The notes under the pieces were generated by a model, which did no database searches, was not told the origin of the DNA, and saw nothing but the letters and a program-made list of their open reading frames with translations. Below are positions 1 to 9,700 of a stretch of 64,000 nt of DNA, in pieces. Numbering within the stretch: position 1 is the first letter of the stretch; each line of letters opens with the position of its first letter. Origin of the DNA: Archangium lansingense (GTDB taxonomy: Bacteria > Myxococcota > Myxococcia > Myxococcales > Myxococcaceae); the NCBI RefSeq assembly GCF_026626635.1, contig NZ_JAPNKA010000001.1, positions 434,001 to 498,000 of the forward strand. The letters run 5' to 3'. Position numbers and translations under genes: made by a program.

Positions 1-588
1 CTCGCGCTGGGCCTCCTCCTCCGGTTGGCCGAGCCGGACGAAGCGGCCCGTCTGCGAGTCACTGGTGAGGCTCAACACGCGGGGCGTGGAAGTGGGGGCG
101 GGCTGGCCCTCGGGGTCCCTCAGCTCGATGCGGATGGGCTCCGTCCACTCGCTGGGCCGGGCCGAGCGCATCGAGGTGACGAAGACAAGCCGGTGCACAC
201 CGCGATCAATGACCTCGAAGGCGCCAGGCAGGGTGGAGGACCGGCCCTGGGCATCGGTGACGGTGACGTCATGGCGGCCAGGGGGCAGGGTGGCTGGGGC
301 GGTGGCCTCCAGGGTGTCGCGGGACAGGAAGCGCACGGAATAGGCGAGCTCGGAGCCCAGGCGCACCTCGAAGCGGTTCTCCAGCGAGGGTGGAGCGTCC
401 GAGCCCAGGTCCACCGCGATGTCCGGGGTGAAGGCGCCGCTGAGCCGCAGGCGCTCGGGAGCGCCGAACGTTACGCGCTCCGGGGACACCGCCTCGAGGC
501 GCGGGGTGTCCTGGCGGGTGCCGCACGACAGCGTCCAGGCCAGCAGCAGGGCCAGCGTGAGGGGGAGCATGCGGGTACGCAGGTGCAT
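1..588 (-). CDS. TIG/IPT-like lipoprotein, 3' end cut by window edge
   Basis: 196 codons are visible and the frame is still open at base 1, so the C-terminus lies outside the window. The start is fixed by a strong AAGGAGG eight bases or so upstream of the ATG. The product opens with a short charged stretch, a leucine-rich hydrophobic core and a lipobox ending LSCG (Cys near residue 22), so it should be a lipoprotein. Residues of about 30-125 (LEAVSPERVTFGAPERLRL... then LPPGRHDVTVTD) have the pattern of an IPT/TIG immunoglobulin-like fold. The gene starts 15 bases downstream of the stop of the large Ig-like gene on the same strand, so the two probably form one operon for a surface structure. 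The exact function cannot be told. Confidence 0.75.
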   Translation of the reverse strand, partial: MHLRTRMLPLTLALLLAWTLSCGTRQDTPRLEAVSPERVTFGAPERLRLSGAFTPDIAVDLGSDAPPSLENRFEVRLGSELAYSVRFLSRDTLEATAPATLPPGRHDVTVTDAQGRSSTLPGAFEVIDRGVHRLVFVTSMRSARPSEWTEPIRIELRDPEGQPAPTSTPRVLSLTSDSQTGRFVRLGQPEEEAQRE

Positions 589-603
589 CCGGGCCTCCTT
601 TTG

Positions 604-2847
604 TCAGAGTGCGAGGCGGTAGCCGAGCGAGCTGGAGAGCCCGCCGATGGGGCCTAGGAAGGTTCCATCCTCGGGGAGTCGGGCGAGGCCGTAGCGCCCC
701 TGCAGCATCAGCTCTCCGGGGCCGAGCGGGTATGCCACCCCGAGCCGCACGTGTCCGCCGAACGCAGGGGCGACCTGGCGCTGCCCGCCCGGGTCCAGAC
801 TGAGGCGCCAGTCGATGCGGACGAGGTGCGCGTCGAGCCCAGCGCCGACGTAGCCCACCAGGCGGCCAGTGAGGGGCAGGAGCCAGCGCGCGCCAGCGGA
901 CACGGTGGTGGTGAGGGCCTGGCCCGTCAGGTCGAAGGGCTCATGTGCAGCGCTCTCGCCGCGCAGCGAGAAGCGTCCCCAGGCCACCTGCACGGAGGCG
1001 CTGGCGGAGAGCCGCTCGCCCAGGGCATAGGGGCGGAGGTCGCCCTCCAGCTCCAGCGAGGGCTGCACCAACCGGCCGAAGTTGCTCTGCGCGCCGAGTC
1101 GCAGGGTGAGGCCTCGGGGCATGCGTGAGGCGAGGGTGAGGGCGGCATCCCCTCGGGCCTCACCCGCGGCGGCGAGTACGGTGGCCACGCCGCCCTCGCA
1201 CCGGGAGGGGGCATAGAAGCGGGTGACGAACTCTCCGCCACCGAGCGCCGCCACGCGCTCGAAGCGCCCGTACTCGGCCTGGGTGCCCGCGGCGCGCAGG
1301 GTGATGGGCACGCCATCCAGCGGGTTGCCATGCAGGTCCTCGACGAGGAGGTGCACCTGGGTGCTGTCCCTGCCATCGCAGAGCACCTCGCGCTCCTCGG
1401 TGCGCACGCGCAGCCGGGCGGGCTCTCCAGGGACGAGCCGCAGGGAGCCGCTGGCGCTCTGGTCCTCCCACCGGACCTGGACGAGCGCCTCGCCCGCCTT
1501 GCGGACGGACAGCAACTCAGCGGTGGCGCGGCCCTCGAGCGTCTTCACGGAGGCGGGGAGCTGGCCGAGCGTGGTGGAGAGGTGGAGCTCCGTGCCGTCC
1601 GGAACCAGGAGCCCCTTCGCGTCGCGGGCGGACATCTTGAGGTGGAGCCGGGAGACGCCATCCGCTGGCATCTCCTGCGCGGTGATTTCCAGGGTGAGGC
1701 GCGGAAGAGGCGTCACCTTCAGGGGGAACGTGGCCGGGGGCGCACCGTCGATTCTCGCGACGAGCTGCTCCTCGCCTCCGCCCGGGGGTCCCTGGTAGCG
1801 CGCGAGGTAGGTTCCATCCCCCGTGTCCTGGAGCGGCCCCAGCTCTCCGAGCGTGGCCTGGAGGCGGACGGGCTGACCGGGCAGCGCGCGTCCCCGCTCG
1901 TCGCGGACGCTCAGGTGGAGCGTCACTCCTGAGGCCTCATTTCCCAGCCCCTCGACTTCCAGGTGGAAGGTGGGCTTCACCCCGGCTTGCAACTCCACGC
2001 GGACGGAGGTGGGCTCGCCGTGGCCAGCCTGGGCGGTGAGCACCGCCTCGCCCGATGCGGCTCGGGGTGGGGGAACGAGCGTGCCCATGTGGACACCCGG
2101 AGCGACGCGCTGGGACTCGAAGCTGCCGCTGGTCCGCGAGAAGGTGGGCGCTATCTCCAGTGGCTCTCCCCGGCTGTCGATGCCGAAGGACCACACGCGC
2201 ACGCCGCGCTCGCCGTCGGCCTGGAGGGAGGGCTCCGCTGCGAGCAGGAGCACCGTGGGCCTGGAAGACACGGGGAGGGGCAGCGACCGTTGCTGGGCGG
2301 GCTGGCCGGGTGAGGTGACCAGGACGGTGGCCTGCGCGAGGGTGGGGGTGAGCAGGACGGGCACTTCTGCCTGGCCGGTGGCGTTGGCGCGCACGGGGCC
2401 GTAGAGGGCCTCACCGATGCGGACCTCCACGCGGCTCAGGGGAGGCAGCCCGGAGAGCGGCAACACCTGGCGCCGCTGCACCTCGAGCACCACGCTGGCG
2501 TAGGCCCCCGAGGAGGGGGACACGGCGGCGCAGAGAATGGGCGCGAGGGTGTCGGCGCGGGGCAGGACGAAGGTGGCCTGGAGCGTGTCCGGGGCGGAGC
2601 GCCGGGCTGGCAGGAGGCGGCCCGTGCTGCACGCGAGGCGCACGTCCGGGGGAAGCCCGGGAGCGGAGACGGTGAGGGTGGAGCGGGTGTCTCGTCCGGA
2701 GAGGAGCTGGCGCGGCGAGGCCTCCAGGCGCAACGCGGGAGCCGCGCGGGCGGTGCTGGCACCCAGCAGGCTCAACAGGACGAGTGGCGCGAGGCTCCAT
2801 CCGGCCCCGCGCCAGCTCTGGGGTGTAACAGCCACTCGCCCCGTCAT
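604..2847 (-). CDS. Large secreted Ig-like (invasin-type) protein with possible C-terminal barrel
   Basis: 747 aa. The N-terminus has a signal peptide (hydrophobic run then ASTARAAPA, cleavage near residue 36). The body is a series of roughly 100-residue beta-rich segments, each with phrases typical of bacterial Ig-like/invasin domains (for example LHLSVRDERGRALPGQPVRL, HLLVEDLHGNPLDGVPITL). The last 150 residues or so alternate polar and non-polar residues with many glycines and aromatics (SNFGRLVQPSLELEGDLR..., AFGGHVRLGVAYPLGPGELM) and look like outer-membrane beta-strands. I infer a cell-surface or outer-membrane anchored protein. It ends in Leu rather than the usual aromatic barrel residue, so barrel assembly is uncertain. 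The downstream gene is the TIG lipoprotein. Confidence 0.7.
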   Translation of the reverse strand: MTGRVAVTPQSWRGAGWSLAPLVLLSLLGASTARAAPALRLEASPRQLLSGRDTRSTLTVSAPGLPPDVRLACSTGRLLPARRSAPDTLQATFVLPRADTLAPILCAAVSPSSGAYASVVLEVQRRQVLPLSGLPPLSRVEVRIGEALYGPVRANATGQAEVPVLLTPTLAQATVLVTSPGQPAQQRSLPLPVSSRPTVLLLAAEPSLQADGERGVRVWSFGIDSRGEPLEIAPTFSRTSGSFESQRVAPGVHMGTLVPPPRAASGEAVLTAQAGHGEPTSVRVELQAGVKPTFHLEVEGLGNEASGVTLHLSVRDERGRALPGQPVRLQATLGELGPLQDTGDGTYLARYQGPPGGGEEQLVARIDGAPPATFPLKVTPLPRLTLEITAQEMPADGVSRLHLKMSARDAKGLLVPDGTELHLSTTLGQLPASVKTLEGRATAELLSVRKAGEALVQVRWEDQSASGSLRLVPGEPARLRVRTEEREVLCDGRDSTQVHLLVEDLHGNPLDGVPITLRAAGTQAEYGRFERVAALGGGEFVTRFYAPSRCEGGVATVLAAAGEARGDAALTLASRMPRGLTLRLGAQSNFGRLVQPSLELEGDLRPYALGERLSASASVQVAWGRFSLRGESAAHEPFDLTGQALTTTVSAGARWLLPLTGRLVGYVGAGLDAHLVRIDWRLSLDPGGQRQVAPAFGGHVRLGVAYPLGPGELMLQGRYGLARLPEDGTFLGPIGGLSSSLGYRLAL

Positions 2848-2934
2848 CCCGGAAGCGCCCCCTGCTCATGAAAGGAGAGAGAGGGAAGGATACTCCTTCC
2901 GGGTGGACGTGGGGCGTGAGGCCGGGGCGAGTGA

Positions 2935-2962
2935 CTACCCGGGGACGGTGGTCCCCGGGTAG
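2935..2962 (-). terminator. Perfect 12-bp hairpin after small lipoprotein gene
   Basis: The sequence CTACCCGGGGAC, a GGTG loop and GTCCCCGGGTAG form a perfect 12-bp stem. It begins 10 bases past the stop of the minus-strand lipoprotein gene at 2972. No clear T-run follows, so it may work as a transcript-end or stabilising hairpin and not as a classical intrinsic terminator. Confidence 0.6.
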
Positions 2963-2971
2963 GAGGAGGGA

Positions 2972-3475
2972 CTACTGACCCTCGACGACGCGGCGGACGC
3001 GCAGCACGGTGGCGTCGCCGGCGGGGCCCGCCTTGGGAATGGTGTCCAAGGTGGCCTCTACTTTGAGGCCCACGCTTCCGTGGGTGGCCTCCATGACCAT
3101 GTTCCGCTTCTCGTCGGTGAGGTTGAGCGCGGCCATGTCCACCTCATGCACCATGAGGGGCTCGTCGCCGGGGCGATCGGGCCGGGTGGCGACGAAGTAG
3201 GGGCAGGGCGTGGTCATGCAGCGCACGCCGCTGTCGCGGATGAAGTAGACGGCGGGTCCGCGCTCGGCGGAGGGCGCAGCGGCGGTGCCGCCCGAGGGCG
3301 TCTCCTCCTTGGGAGCGGGAGTCGGGGCGGGCGTGTTGGTAGCGGGCTTGTCCATAGGGGCAGAGGGGGTGCCGCCGGACTCGGCGGGAGTGGACGAGGG
3401 GGTGGTGCCTTTGCTGCAGCCGGCGAGCAGGCCGAGTGCGAGGACGGCGGAGAGCAGGGGCTGGCGCAGGGTCAT
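2972..3475 (-). CDS. Small lipoprotein with proline/threonine linker
   Basis: 167 aa from the ATG at 3475; a longer frame exists upstream but the lipoprotein signal begins here (MTLRQPLLSAVLALGLLAGC, lipobox LAGC, Cys20). Residues 22-75 are a low-complexity Ser/Thr/Pro/Gly linker. A compact domain follows with the phrase RGPAVYFIRDSGVRCMTTPC, which I associate with an uncharacterised domain common in myxobacterial lipoproteins (possibly DUF6748; from memory, unchecked). The two cysteines in that phrase may form a disulfide. It is probably a periplasm-facing lipoprotein of unknown role. A strong hairpin follows the stop. Confidence 0.75.
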   Translation of the reverse strand: MTLRQPLLSAVLALGLLAGCSKGTTPSSTPAESGGTPSAPMDKPATNTPAPTPAPKEETPSGGTAAAPSAERGPAVYFIRDSGVRCMTTPCPYFVATRPDRPGDEPLMVHEVDMAALNLTDEKRNMVMEATHGSVGLKVEATLDTIPKAGPAGDATVLRVRRVVEGQ

Positions 3476-3578
3476 GGAATGGGCTCCGGAAAGGGAGGGG
3501 GCGCAGTCTCGCCGTCTCCCGAGGCAGATGCTACTTCCCGACGCGCGGGGCGCCTGGCTCATTCACCGGAGCGCTTCC

Positions 3579-4037
3579 TCAGGTGGGTGCGCTGGTACCT
3601 TCCTCATAAGGGGGCGCGCTGACGCCCTCCTCGATGGCCTGCTCCTCGGGCTCGAAGGCCAGGGCCACCGAGTTGATGGAGTAGCGCAGCCCGGTGGGGG
3701 CAGGCCCGTCTTCATAGGCGTAGCCAAGGTGTGCGCCGCAGCGGTCGCACGAGACCGAGTCCCGTTGCCGCACCATGGTGTGCTCAGGGTGGTGGGCGAC
3801 GTGGCTCGGGTTGACGGGGGCCCAGAAGCTGGGCCAGCCGGTGCCCGGGTCGAACTTCACCTTCGCGGCGAAGAGTGTCTGGCCACATGCCGCGCAGCAG
3901 TAGATTCCCCGGGCGTGGTGGTCCACGAAGGCCCCGGTGAAGGGCGGCTCATTGCCTCCCTCTCTCATGACCCGGTACTGCGCCGGGGTGAGCTCCTGCC
4001 GCCACTCGTCGTCGGTCTTATAGACCCTGTCGTGCAT
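3579..4037 (-). CDS. msrB: MsrB-family methionine-R-sulfoxide reductase homologue without catalytic Cys
   Basis: 152 aa with the whole MsrB fold: PPFTG near residue 31, the two zinc CxxC pairs (C48/C51 and C97/C100), GTGWPSF near 65-71, and AHLGYAYEDGPAPTGLRYS. MsrB enzymes reduce methionine-R-sulfoxide in proteins or free methionine. In the family the catalytic cysteine (or selenocysteine) sits in RYCxNS; here the codon is TCC, giving RYSINS with Ser120. The usual recycling Cys in GCGWPSF is Thr. An extra Cys47 precedes the first zinc pair. The start has a GGAGGAGGAGG run just upstream. The fold is certain; normal catalytic activity is doubtful. It is divergent from dnaN. Confidence 0.85.
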   Translation of the reverse strand: MHDRVYKTDDEWRQELTPAQYRVMREGGNEPPFTGAFVDHHARGIYCCAACGQTLFAAKVKFDPGTGWPSFWAPVNPSHVAHHPEHTMVRQRDSVSCDRCGAHLGYAYEDGPAPTGLRYSINSVALAFEPEEQAIEEGVSAPPYEEGTSAPT

Positions 4038-4113
4038 GGCGTCCTCCTCCTCCTCGACCCTCCTTAGTTATGGATGCGGGAATGGCGGGAAGCAGCGACC
4101 GGTCGACGGGTTG

Positions 4114-4130
4114 GTAGGACTATGTCCTAC
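4114..4130. promoter_or_regulatory. Palindrome GTAGGAC-TAT-GTCCTAC
   Basis: Perfect 7-bp arms with a 3-base spacer, in the 273-base divergent region between the msrB homologue and dnaN. It is the size of a repressor operator. The regulator is unknown. Confidence 0.4.
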
Positions 4131-4166
4131 TTGTGTGCTAGGAGTTGGGGAGGGGGCGCAAGTGCC

Positions 4167-4187
4167 CGTTCAGCCGTGTGCTGAACG
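4167..4187. promoter_or_regulatory. Palindrome CGTTCAGC-cgtgt-GCTGAACG
   Basis: Perfect 8-bp arms around a 5-base loop, 124 bases before the dnaN start. It could be an operator or a hairpin in the dnaN leader; the gene-free location and perfect symmetry are the only evidence. Confidence 0.4.
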
Positions 4188-4310
4188 AGAGAGCATGACC
4201 GCAGACGTCAGGTTCGTTGACGACCCGGAGCCCCCGGGCTACATCCGCCACGGGTGGCCGGAAGGCCGCCACTTTTCCCCGTACCCCTGGTTCTTCAAGG
4301 ACCCCCCGAG

Positions 4311-5417
4311 ATGGAATTCCGCATCGCCGCCGACGAGCTGAAGAAGGCCCTCTACCGCGCCCAGGGCATCGTGGAGCGCAAGACGACGATGCCCATCCTC
4401 GCCAACGTGCTGGTGACGGCGCACAAGACGGGGGTGACGGTCACCGCGTTCGACCTGGAGATCGGCATCGTGTCCGAGCACCCGGCCGAGGTGGTGAAGC
4501 CGGGCGCGGTGACGCTCAGCGCCAAGTACGTCTTCGACATCGTCCAGAACCTGCCGGACGCCCACGTCACGCTCAAGAAGCTGGCGAACAACTACGTGGA
4601 GATCTCCTCCGGCTCGGCGCACTTCAAGATCGTGGGCACGGCGCCGGAGGAGTACCCGAAGCTGCCGCGCGAGGAGAGCGCGCCGCTGGTGCAGGTGACG
4701 GGCAACACGCTGCTGGAGATGATCAAGAAGACGCAGTTCGCCATCTCCACGGACGAGACGCGCTACATCCTCAACGGCGTCTACTTCGAGCCGCAGCAGA
4801 GCGGCAAGGTGCGGATGGTGGCCACGGACGGCCACCGGCTGTCGCTCATCGAGCGCGAGCTGCCGGGCGACTTCAAGCTCAAGAGCGGCGTCATCATCCC
4901 GCGCAAGGGTCTGCTGGAGCTCAAGCGGCTGCTGGACGAGGCGCCGGACGCGGAGTGCCAGCTGGGGTTCGCGGAGAACTCGGCGCTCTTCAAGAAGACG
5001 GGCCTGACGATGGTGATGCGGCTCATCGACGGGCAGTTCCCCGAGTACCAGCGCGTCATCCCCAAGGAGGGCGAGAAGGCGGTGTTGGTGCCCAAGACGC
5101 GCCTGCTCGAGGGCCTCAAGCGCATTGCGCTGCTGAGCGCGGACAAGAGCTACGCGGTGCGGATTGGCCTGGCGGAGAACCAGCTGCTGATCACCGCGAA
5201 CAACCCGGACCTGGGCGAGGCCAAGGACGCGCTGGAGATCGCCTACCGGGGCAATGCCATCACCATCGGCTTCAACGCGCGCTACCTCATCGACGTGCTG
5301 ATGGTGACGGACACGGACGAGGTGGCCTTCGAGCTGGGTGACGAGCACAGCCCGGGCGTGCTGCACGCGCCGGGAGACCGGAGCTTCACCGCGGTGGTGA
5401 TGCCCATGCGCGTCTGA
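4311..5417 (+). CDS. dnaN: DNA polymerase III beta subunit (sliding clamp)
   Basis: 368 aa. The clamp is a ring-shaped dimer that holds DNA polymerase III and other proteins on DNA. The start at MEFRIAADELKKALYRAQGI matches the family N-terminus; an in-frame ATG 57 bases upstream would add residues without family character. Recognised clamp phrases include TTMPILANVLV, TAFDLEIGI, FAISTDETRYILNGVYFE, MVATDGHRLSLIE and the C-terminal MPMRV (normally MPMRL/V), where the binding groove for clamp-binding peptides lies. The usual neighbours dnaA and gyrB are not here, and recF is about 21 kb away on the same strand. It is followed 20 bases later by an unrelated acyltransferase gene. Confidence 0.97.
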   Translation: MEFRIAADELKKALYRAQGIVERKTTMPILANVLVTAHKTGVTVTAFDLEIGIVSEHPAEVVKPGAVTLSAKYVFDIVQNLPDAHVTLKKLANNYVEISSGSAHFKIVGTAPEEYPKLPREESAPLVQVTGNTLLEMIKKTQFAISTDETRYILNGVYFEPQQSGKVRMVATDGHRLSLIERELPGDFKLKSGVIIPRKGLLELKRLLDEAPDAECQLGFAENSALFKKTGLTMVMRLIDGQFPEYQRVIPKEGEKAVLVPKTRLLEGLKRIALLSADKSYAVRIGLAENQLLITANNPDLGEAKDALEIAYRGNAITIGFNARYLIDVLMVTDTDEVAFELGDEHSPGVLHAPGDRSFTAVVMPMRV

Positions 5418-5437
5418 GCGGGAGCCGTGTTGAAGGC

Positions 5438-6622
5438 ATGACTCACCCCCAGGCCCCCAGCGCCGCGCCACCTCCCTCGGTGCCAGGCTCGCGCAACACG
5501 GGCCTGGACCGGGCGCGGGCAGTGGCCACCATCGCGATGGTGATGGGCCACTCGCTGGACGCGGTGCTGTCGGACGCGGCGCGCGACGGCGTGGGCATGG
5601 TGGCGTACTGGTCCCTGCGGGCCGTGACGGCGCCGCTGTTCCTCTTCGTGGCGGGCTGGGCCTTCGCGACGACGGTGCAGCGCACGGGCGCCCAGGGCGC
5701 GAGCGTGTTGCGCCGGTACCTGCCGCGGGTGGGGTTGCTGCTCGGCTGGGGTTACCTGTTGCGTTGGCCCGGTTGGGGGCTGCCCCTGCTGTTCGCCGGG
5801 GACGTGGCGGTGTGGCGGCACTTCCTGTCCTTCGATGCGCTGCACGGGGTGGCGGGCGCGCTGCTGCTGGGCGCGGGCATGCTGTCGGTGGTGAAGGGAC
5901 GGGCGGCGCGGATGGGGGCGCTGGCGGTGCTGGCCGTGCTCCTGCCGCTGGCGAGCCCGTGGGTGCGCGCGACGGTGGAAGCGGGCGGGTGGCCGCTGGC
6001 GCTGGAGCAGGCGCTGGTGAGCAGGACCTCCAACTTCCCGCTCTTCCCCTGGGCGGCCTACTTCTTCGTGGGAGGCCTGGCGGGGCTGTGGCTCACCGAG
6101 GTGAATCGGGTGTCGCACTGGCTGTGCCTGATGAGCGTGGGCACGGTCATCCTGGTGCTCATGACGCTGTGGGGCGGAGACCCGAGGGGGAGTGACCCGA
6201 CGCTGGTGGCGTGGCGAGTGGGGTTGCTGTCGGTGGCCGCGGGGCTGGCGATGCTGCTGCCTTCCAGGCTGGACAGGCTGATGGCCCCGGTGGGGCGAGC
6301 CTCCCTCTGGGTGTACGTGGTGCATCTGCCCCTGGCGTACGGCTGGTCCACCTTCGCGGGCCTGGCGAGCAGGGTGGGGCGCTCGCAGGACGTGCTGCCA
6401 GCGCTGGGGCTGGCGCTGTCCGTGCTGACGGTGTCGCTGGCCATCGCGCTGCCGGCGAAGAAGCTGTACGGACGCTGGAGAGGGAGAGGGCGCAACAGTG
6501 AGTCCGCTCACCAGCATCGTCCCCACCCTGAACCCACCGCGCCACCCACGGCACCATCCACCCCTCTCCCTTCGGGAGAGGGACGGGGTGAGGGTTCCGG
6601 GGCTCCCAGGCTGAGCCAGTGA
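5438..6622 (+). CDS. Multi-pass membrane acyltransferase-like protein
   Basis: 394 aa with about ten hydrophobic membrane segments. The N-terminal TGLDRARAVATIAMVMGHSL and the following segments (FDALHGVAGALLLG, WAAYFFVGGLAGLW, SLWVYVVHLPLAYGW) match the acyltransferase-3 / heparan-alpha-glucosaminide N-acetyltransferase (DUF1624) type, in which an early membrane histidine (here His38) takes part in acyl transfer. Substrate unknown; likely a cell-envelope sugar or lipid. The last 40 codons run through a dispersed palindromic repeat (6561-6595), giving a tail of PLPSGEGRGEGS, so the natural C-terminus was probably extended by repeat insertion. Confidence 0.75.
   Translation: MTHPQAPSAAPPPSVPGSRNTGLDRARAVATIAMVMGHSLDAVLSDAARDGVGMVAYWSLRAVTAPLFLFVAGWAFATTVQRTGAQGASVLRRYLPRVGLLLGWGYLLRWPGWGLPLLFAGDVAVWRHFLSFDALHGVAGALLLGAGMLSVVKGRAARMGALAVLAVLLPLASPWVRATVEAGGWPLALEQALVSRTSNFPLFPWAAYFFVGGLAGLWLTEVNRVSHWLCLMSVGTVILVLMTLWGGDPRGSDPTLVAWRVGLLSVAAGLAMLLPSRLDRLMAPVGRASLWVYVVHLPLAYGWSTFAGLASRVGRSQDVLPALGLALSVLTVSLAIALPAKKLYGRWRGRGRNSESAHQHRPHPEPTAPPTAPSTPLPSGEGRGEGSGAPRLSQ
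6561..6595 (+). repeat. Dispersed REP-like palindromic repeat, copy 1
   Basis: CCCCTCTCCC-TTC-GGGAGAGGG core followed by ACGGGGTGAGGGT. The same 35-base unit occurs at 27648-27682 and 27715-27749. This copy lies inside the 3' end of the acyltransferase gene. Confidence 0.8.
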
Positions 6623-6727
6623 GTCGCTGTCGGGCGGACGTGGCGTTCCAGTCCTCTGTGCTAAACTGAACACCACCCCCCGGGTCAATCCGTGTGACCC
6701 CACATTTCGAGAGAGGCCTCGGGAGCC

Positions 6728-9700
6728 ATGTCGTCGTACCGGATCTCCACGCTCCTGACGGTGGGCCTTGCCGCCCTGCTGTGCGGGAGTGAGGTGAGGA
6801 GCGCGGAGCCTCCGGGGCGTATCAGCTTCCGCAGCTACGGCACGGACGCCGGCATCGAGAACCAGGACATGTCCTGCGTCCTGCAGGATGCGGAGGGGTT
6901 CATCTGGGTCTGCGCCGCGGATGCGGTGTACCGCTTCGATGGTGAGCGCTTCGAGCGCTTCGGGCTGGAGGCGGGGCTGCCGTCCTCCATCGTGAGGGAC
7001 GTCACGCTCGACGCCCGCGGCCGGCTGCTGCTGGTGACGCACAAGGGCGTGGTGCGCTGGGAGGGAAGCCGCTTCGCCGTCGTGCCGATGAACGGTGTCC
7101 CCACGGAGGTGTGGAGTGTCCGCCTGGACTCTGGCGGCCGGATGTTGGCGGGCACCGAGCAGGGCTTGTACGTGGAGTCGGAGCCGGGGCGTTTCGTGCC
7201 GGTACCTGGATGGCCGGGCGGCCCGGCGCTGGTGCTCTGGGTGGATGCCTCGGGGGAGCTCCAGGTGGGCTCGGGCTCGCGCGTGGTGAGCCGTGACGAG
7301 CGGGGGCGCTGGCTCATCTACGAGGTGACGGAGCAGAGCAACACCATCCTCGACCTGGTGCGGGATGGGCAGGGCCGCCTGTGGGTGGGTGCCGAGGGCG
7401 TGCTGGCCGTGCAGCCGCGCGAGGGCGCGCCGTTCGAGGATCGCTCGCACTTCATCAAAGGGATGATGGGGGCGGGGCGCCGCCTGCGCGTGGGCCTGCG
7501 CGGGCAGCTGCTGGTGCCCAACTACCGCGGTCTGCTCTCGGTGGAGGGCGAGCGCGCGGAGCTGCTTCGGCTGAGCCTCGCGGGGCGCTCGGCGCGGATG
7601 CGGGACGCGCTGCAGGACCGGGACGGAACGCTCTGGGTCGTCGGCCTGGGGGTGCATCGCTCCCTGGGCCGGGGCCTGTGGACGGTGCACGACTCCTCGA
7701 CCGGGATGCCCTCGAGCATGATTTGGGGCCTGGAGCGCGATGCCGGCGGGACGTTGTGGGTGGGCACGGATGACGGACTGGTGCGTGCCACGCCCGAGGG
7801 CTGGGAGTCCGTGCCCGGGCTGCGCGGGTATTCGCTCAAGACCGTGAAGATGGGCCCGGACGGTGCCGTGTGGGCCGCGGGCAACCCGAAGGGGCTGCAC
7901 CGCTACGAGCCGTGGAGTGGGAAGCTGCGGACGTACGGCGAGGCGGACGGCTACCCGGCGCGCAGCACCTACGATTTGCTGTGGGAGCCGGATGGCACGC
8001 TGTGGGCGGCGACGGCTTCTGGCCTGTGGCGGGGCGTGCGCAAGGGCGAGGAGTGGAGCTTCGAGCAGGTGCTGCCGCAGAGCCGGCGGACGTTCTTCGG
8101 GGGCGTGGAGCGGGACAAGGACGGACGGCTGTGGGTGGCGGGCGATGGGCTCTTCGTGCGGGACGCAGGGGTGTTCCGGCGGCTGGGGATGGCCGATGGC
8201 CTGCGGGACGAGCGCGTGCGCTACCTGGCGGCGCGGCGTGACGGCCGGGTGTGCGTGTCCTACGTGGAGCCGATGGGCATGAGCTGCTTCTCCTACCAGG
8301 ACGGGCGCCTCACCGAGGTGCTCCGACTGGACCGGAGCACGGGGCTGCTCAACGGCATCGCCTATCAGGTGGGCGAGGACGCGGTGGGCCTGCTGTGGGT
8401 GGGGACGGGGGCCGGGGTGCACGTGGTGGGGGAGACCGGGATGCTCGAGCACTTCGGTGCGAGCGGCGGTGCCCCGGGCGATGACTGCAGCGGCAACTCC
8501 TTCCTGGCGGACGCGGATGGCACGGTGTGGGTGGGGACGTCGAACGGCCTGGGCCGCTTCGATGGTGCGCGCTACACGGGCCCGGCCCCGTCACCGCGCG
8601 TGATGCTGGTGAACACCCGCCTCGGGACTCGCGAGGTCTCCGGCTCGCAGGTGAAGGGGCTGGAGGCGGAGCACGGAGACACGACGCTCTCGGTCCGGTT
8701 CGCCGACCTGGGCGTGCTCGACGAAGGGTATGTGGGGCACGAGGTGCGCCTGGTGGGGATGGACGACTGGCACGCCGTGCCCGGACGCTTCGTTCGCTAC
8801 AGCTCTCTGCCGGCGGGCAGCTACCGCTTCGAGATTCGCGCGCGCAACGAGTGGGGCCCGTGGGGGCCGGTGGCGGGGTTCGACCTGGTGGTGCACCCGC
8901 CGTGGTGGGCGTCCTGGTGGGCGCGGGGCCTGGGCGTGCTGCTGCTGGGGGCCGCGGTGGCGGGGGTGGTGCGTTGGAGGGTCATCGCCCTGCGGCAGAG
9001 GAACGCCGAGCTGGAGCGACTGGTGGCGGCCCGTACCGCGGAGCTCGATCATGCGCACGAGAAGGTGATGCAGGCCGAGAAGCTCTCCGCCATGGGGCAG
9101 CTGCTGGCGCGGCTCTCGCATGAAATCAACAACCCGCTCACCGCCATTCACAACAACCTGCCGCCGGTGCGCGAGTACTTCGACCAGTTGGCCGAGGTGA
9201 TACGGCGCTGCCGCGAGCGGTTGGAGGCCCACCCCGAGGAAGTGGGCGAGGTGGAGCGGCTGTGGCGTGAGCAGGACGTGGACTTCGTGCTCCAGGACAC
9301 GCCGGAGGCGCTGGAGACAATGCGGTTCGCGACGGATCGCATCCGCGGCATGCAGGCGGACATGCGGGCCTTCCTGCGCGGCGAGCGCCCGAAGCTGGAG
9401 CCGGGAGAGCTCAATCAGGTGGTGCAAGAGACGGTGGAGCTGGTGCGGCGCTCGCTGCCCGCGGGGATGCGGGTGGAGGTCCAGTGCGGCGAGCTGCCCG
9501 TGTTCCCCTTCCACCGGGGGCAGTTGGGACAGGTGACGCTGAATCTGCTGCGCAACGCCCTGGATGCGCTGGGAGAGAAGGGTGAGGTGCGGGTGAGCAC
9601 GGCCGTGCGTGATGGCATGGCCGAACTGGTGGTGGCCGATGACGGCCCGGGCATTCCCGTGGAGCTGAGGGCTCGCATCTTCGAGCCGTTCTTCACCACG

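Noticed and set aside
4038..4310. Chromosomal origin next to dnaN
   Set aside because: No DnaA box cluster or AT-rich unwinding region was seen and dnaA is not nearby.
4239..5471. Long minus-strand frame opposite dnaN
   Set aside because: Product of GC-rich codon bias; dnaN is unambiguous on the plus strand.
5282..8452. Minus-strand open frame of 1,056 codons opposite the acyltransferase and histidine kinase genes
   Set aside because: His/Arg/Pro-rich without domain sense; it contains the LTPSLSRRERG phrase of a translated REP repeat and is opposite two clear genes.
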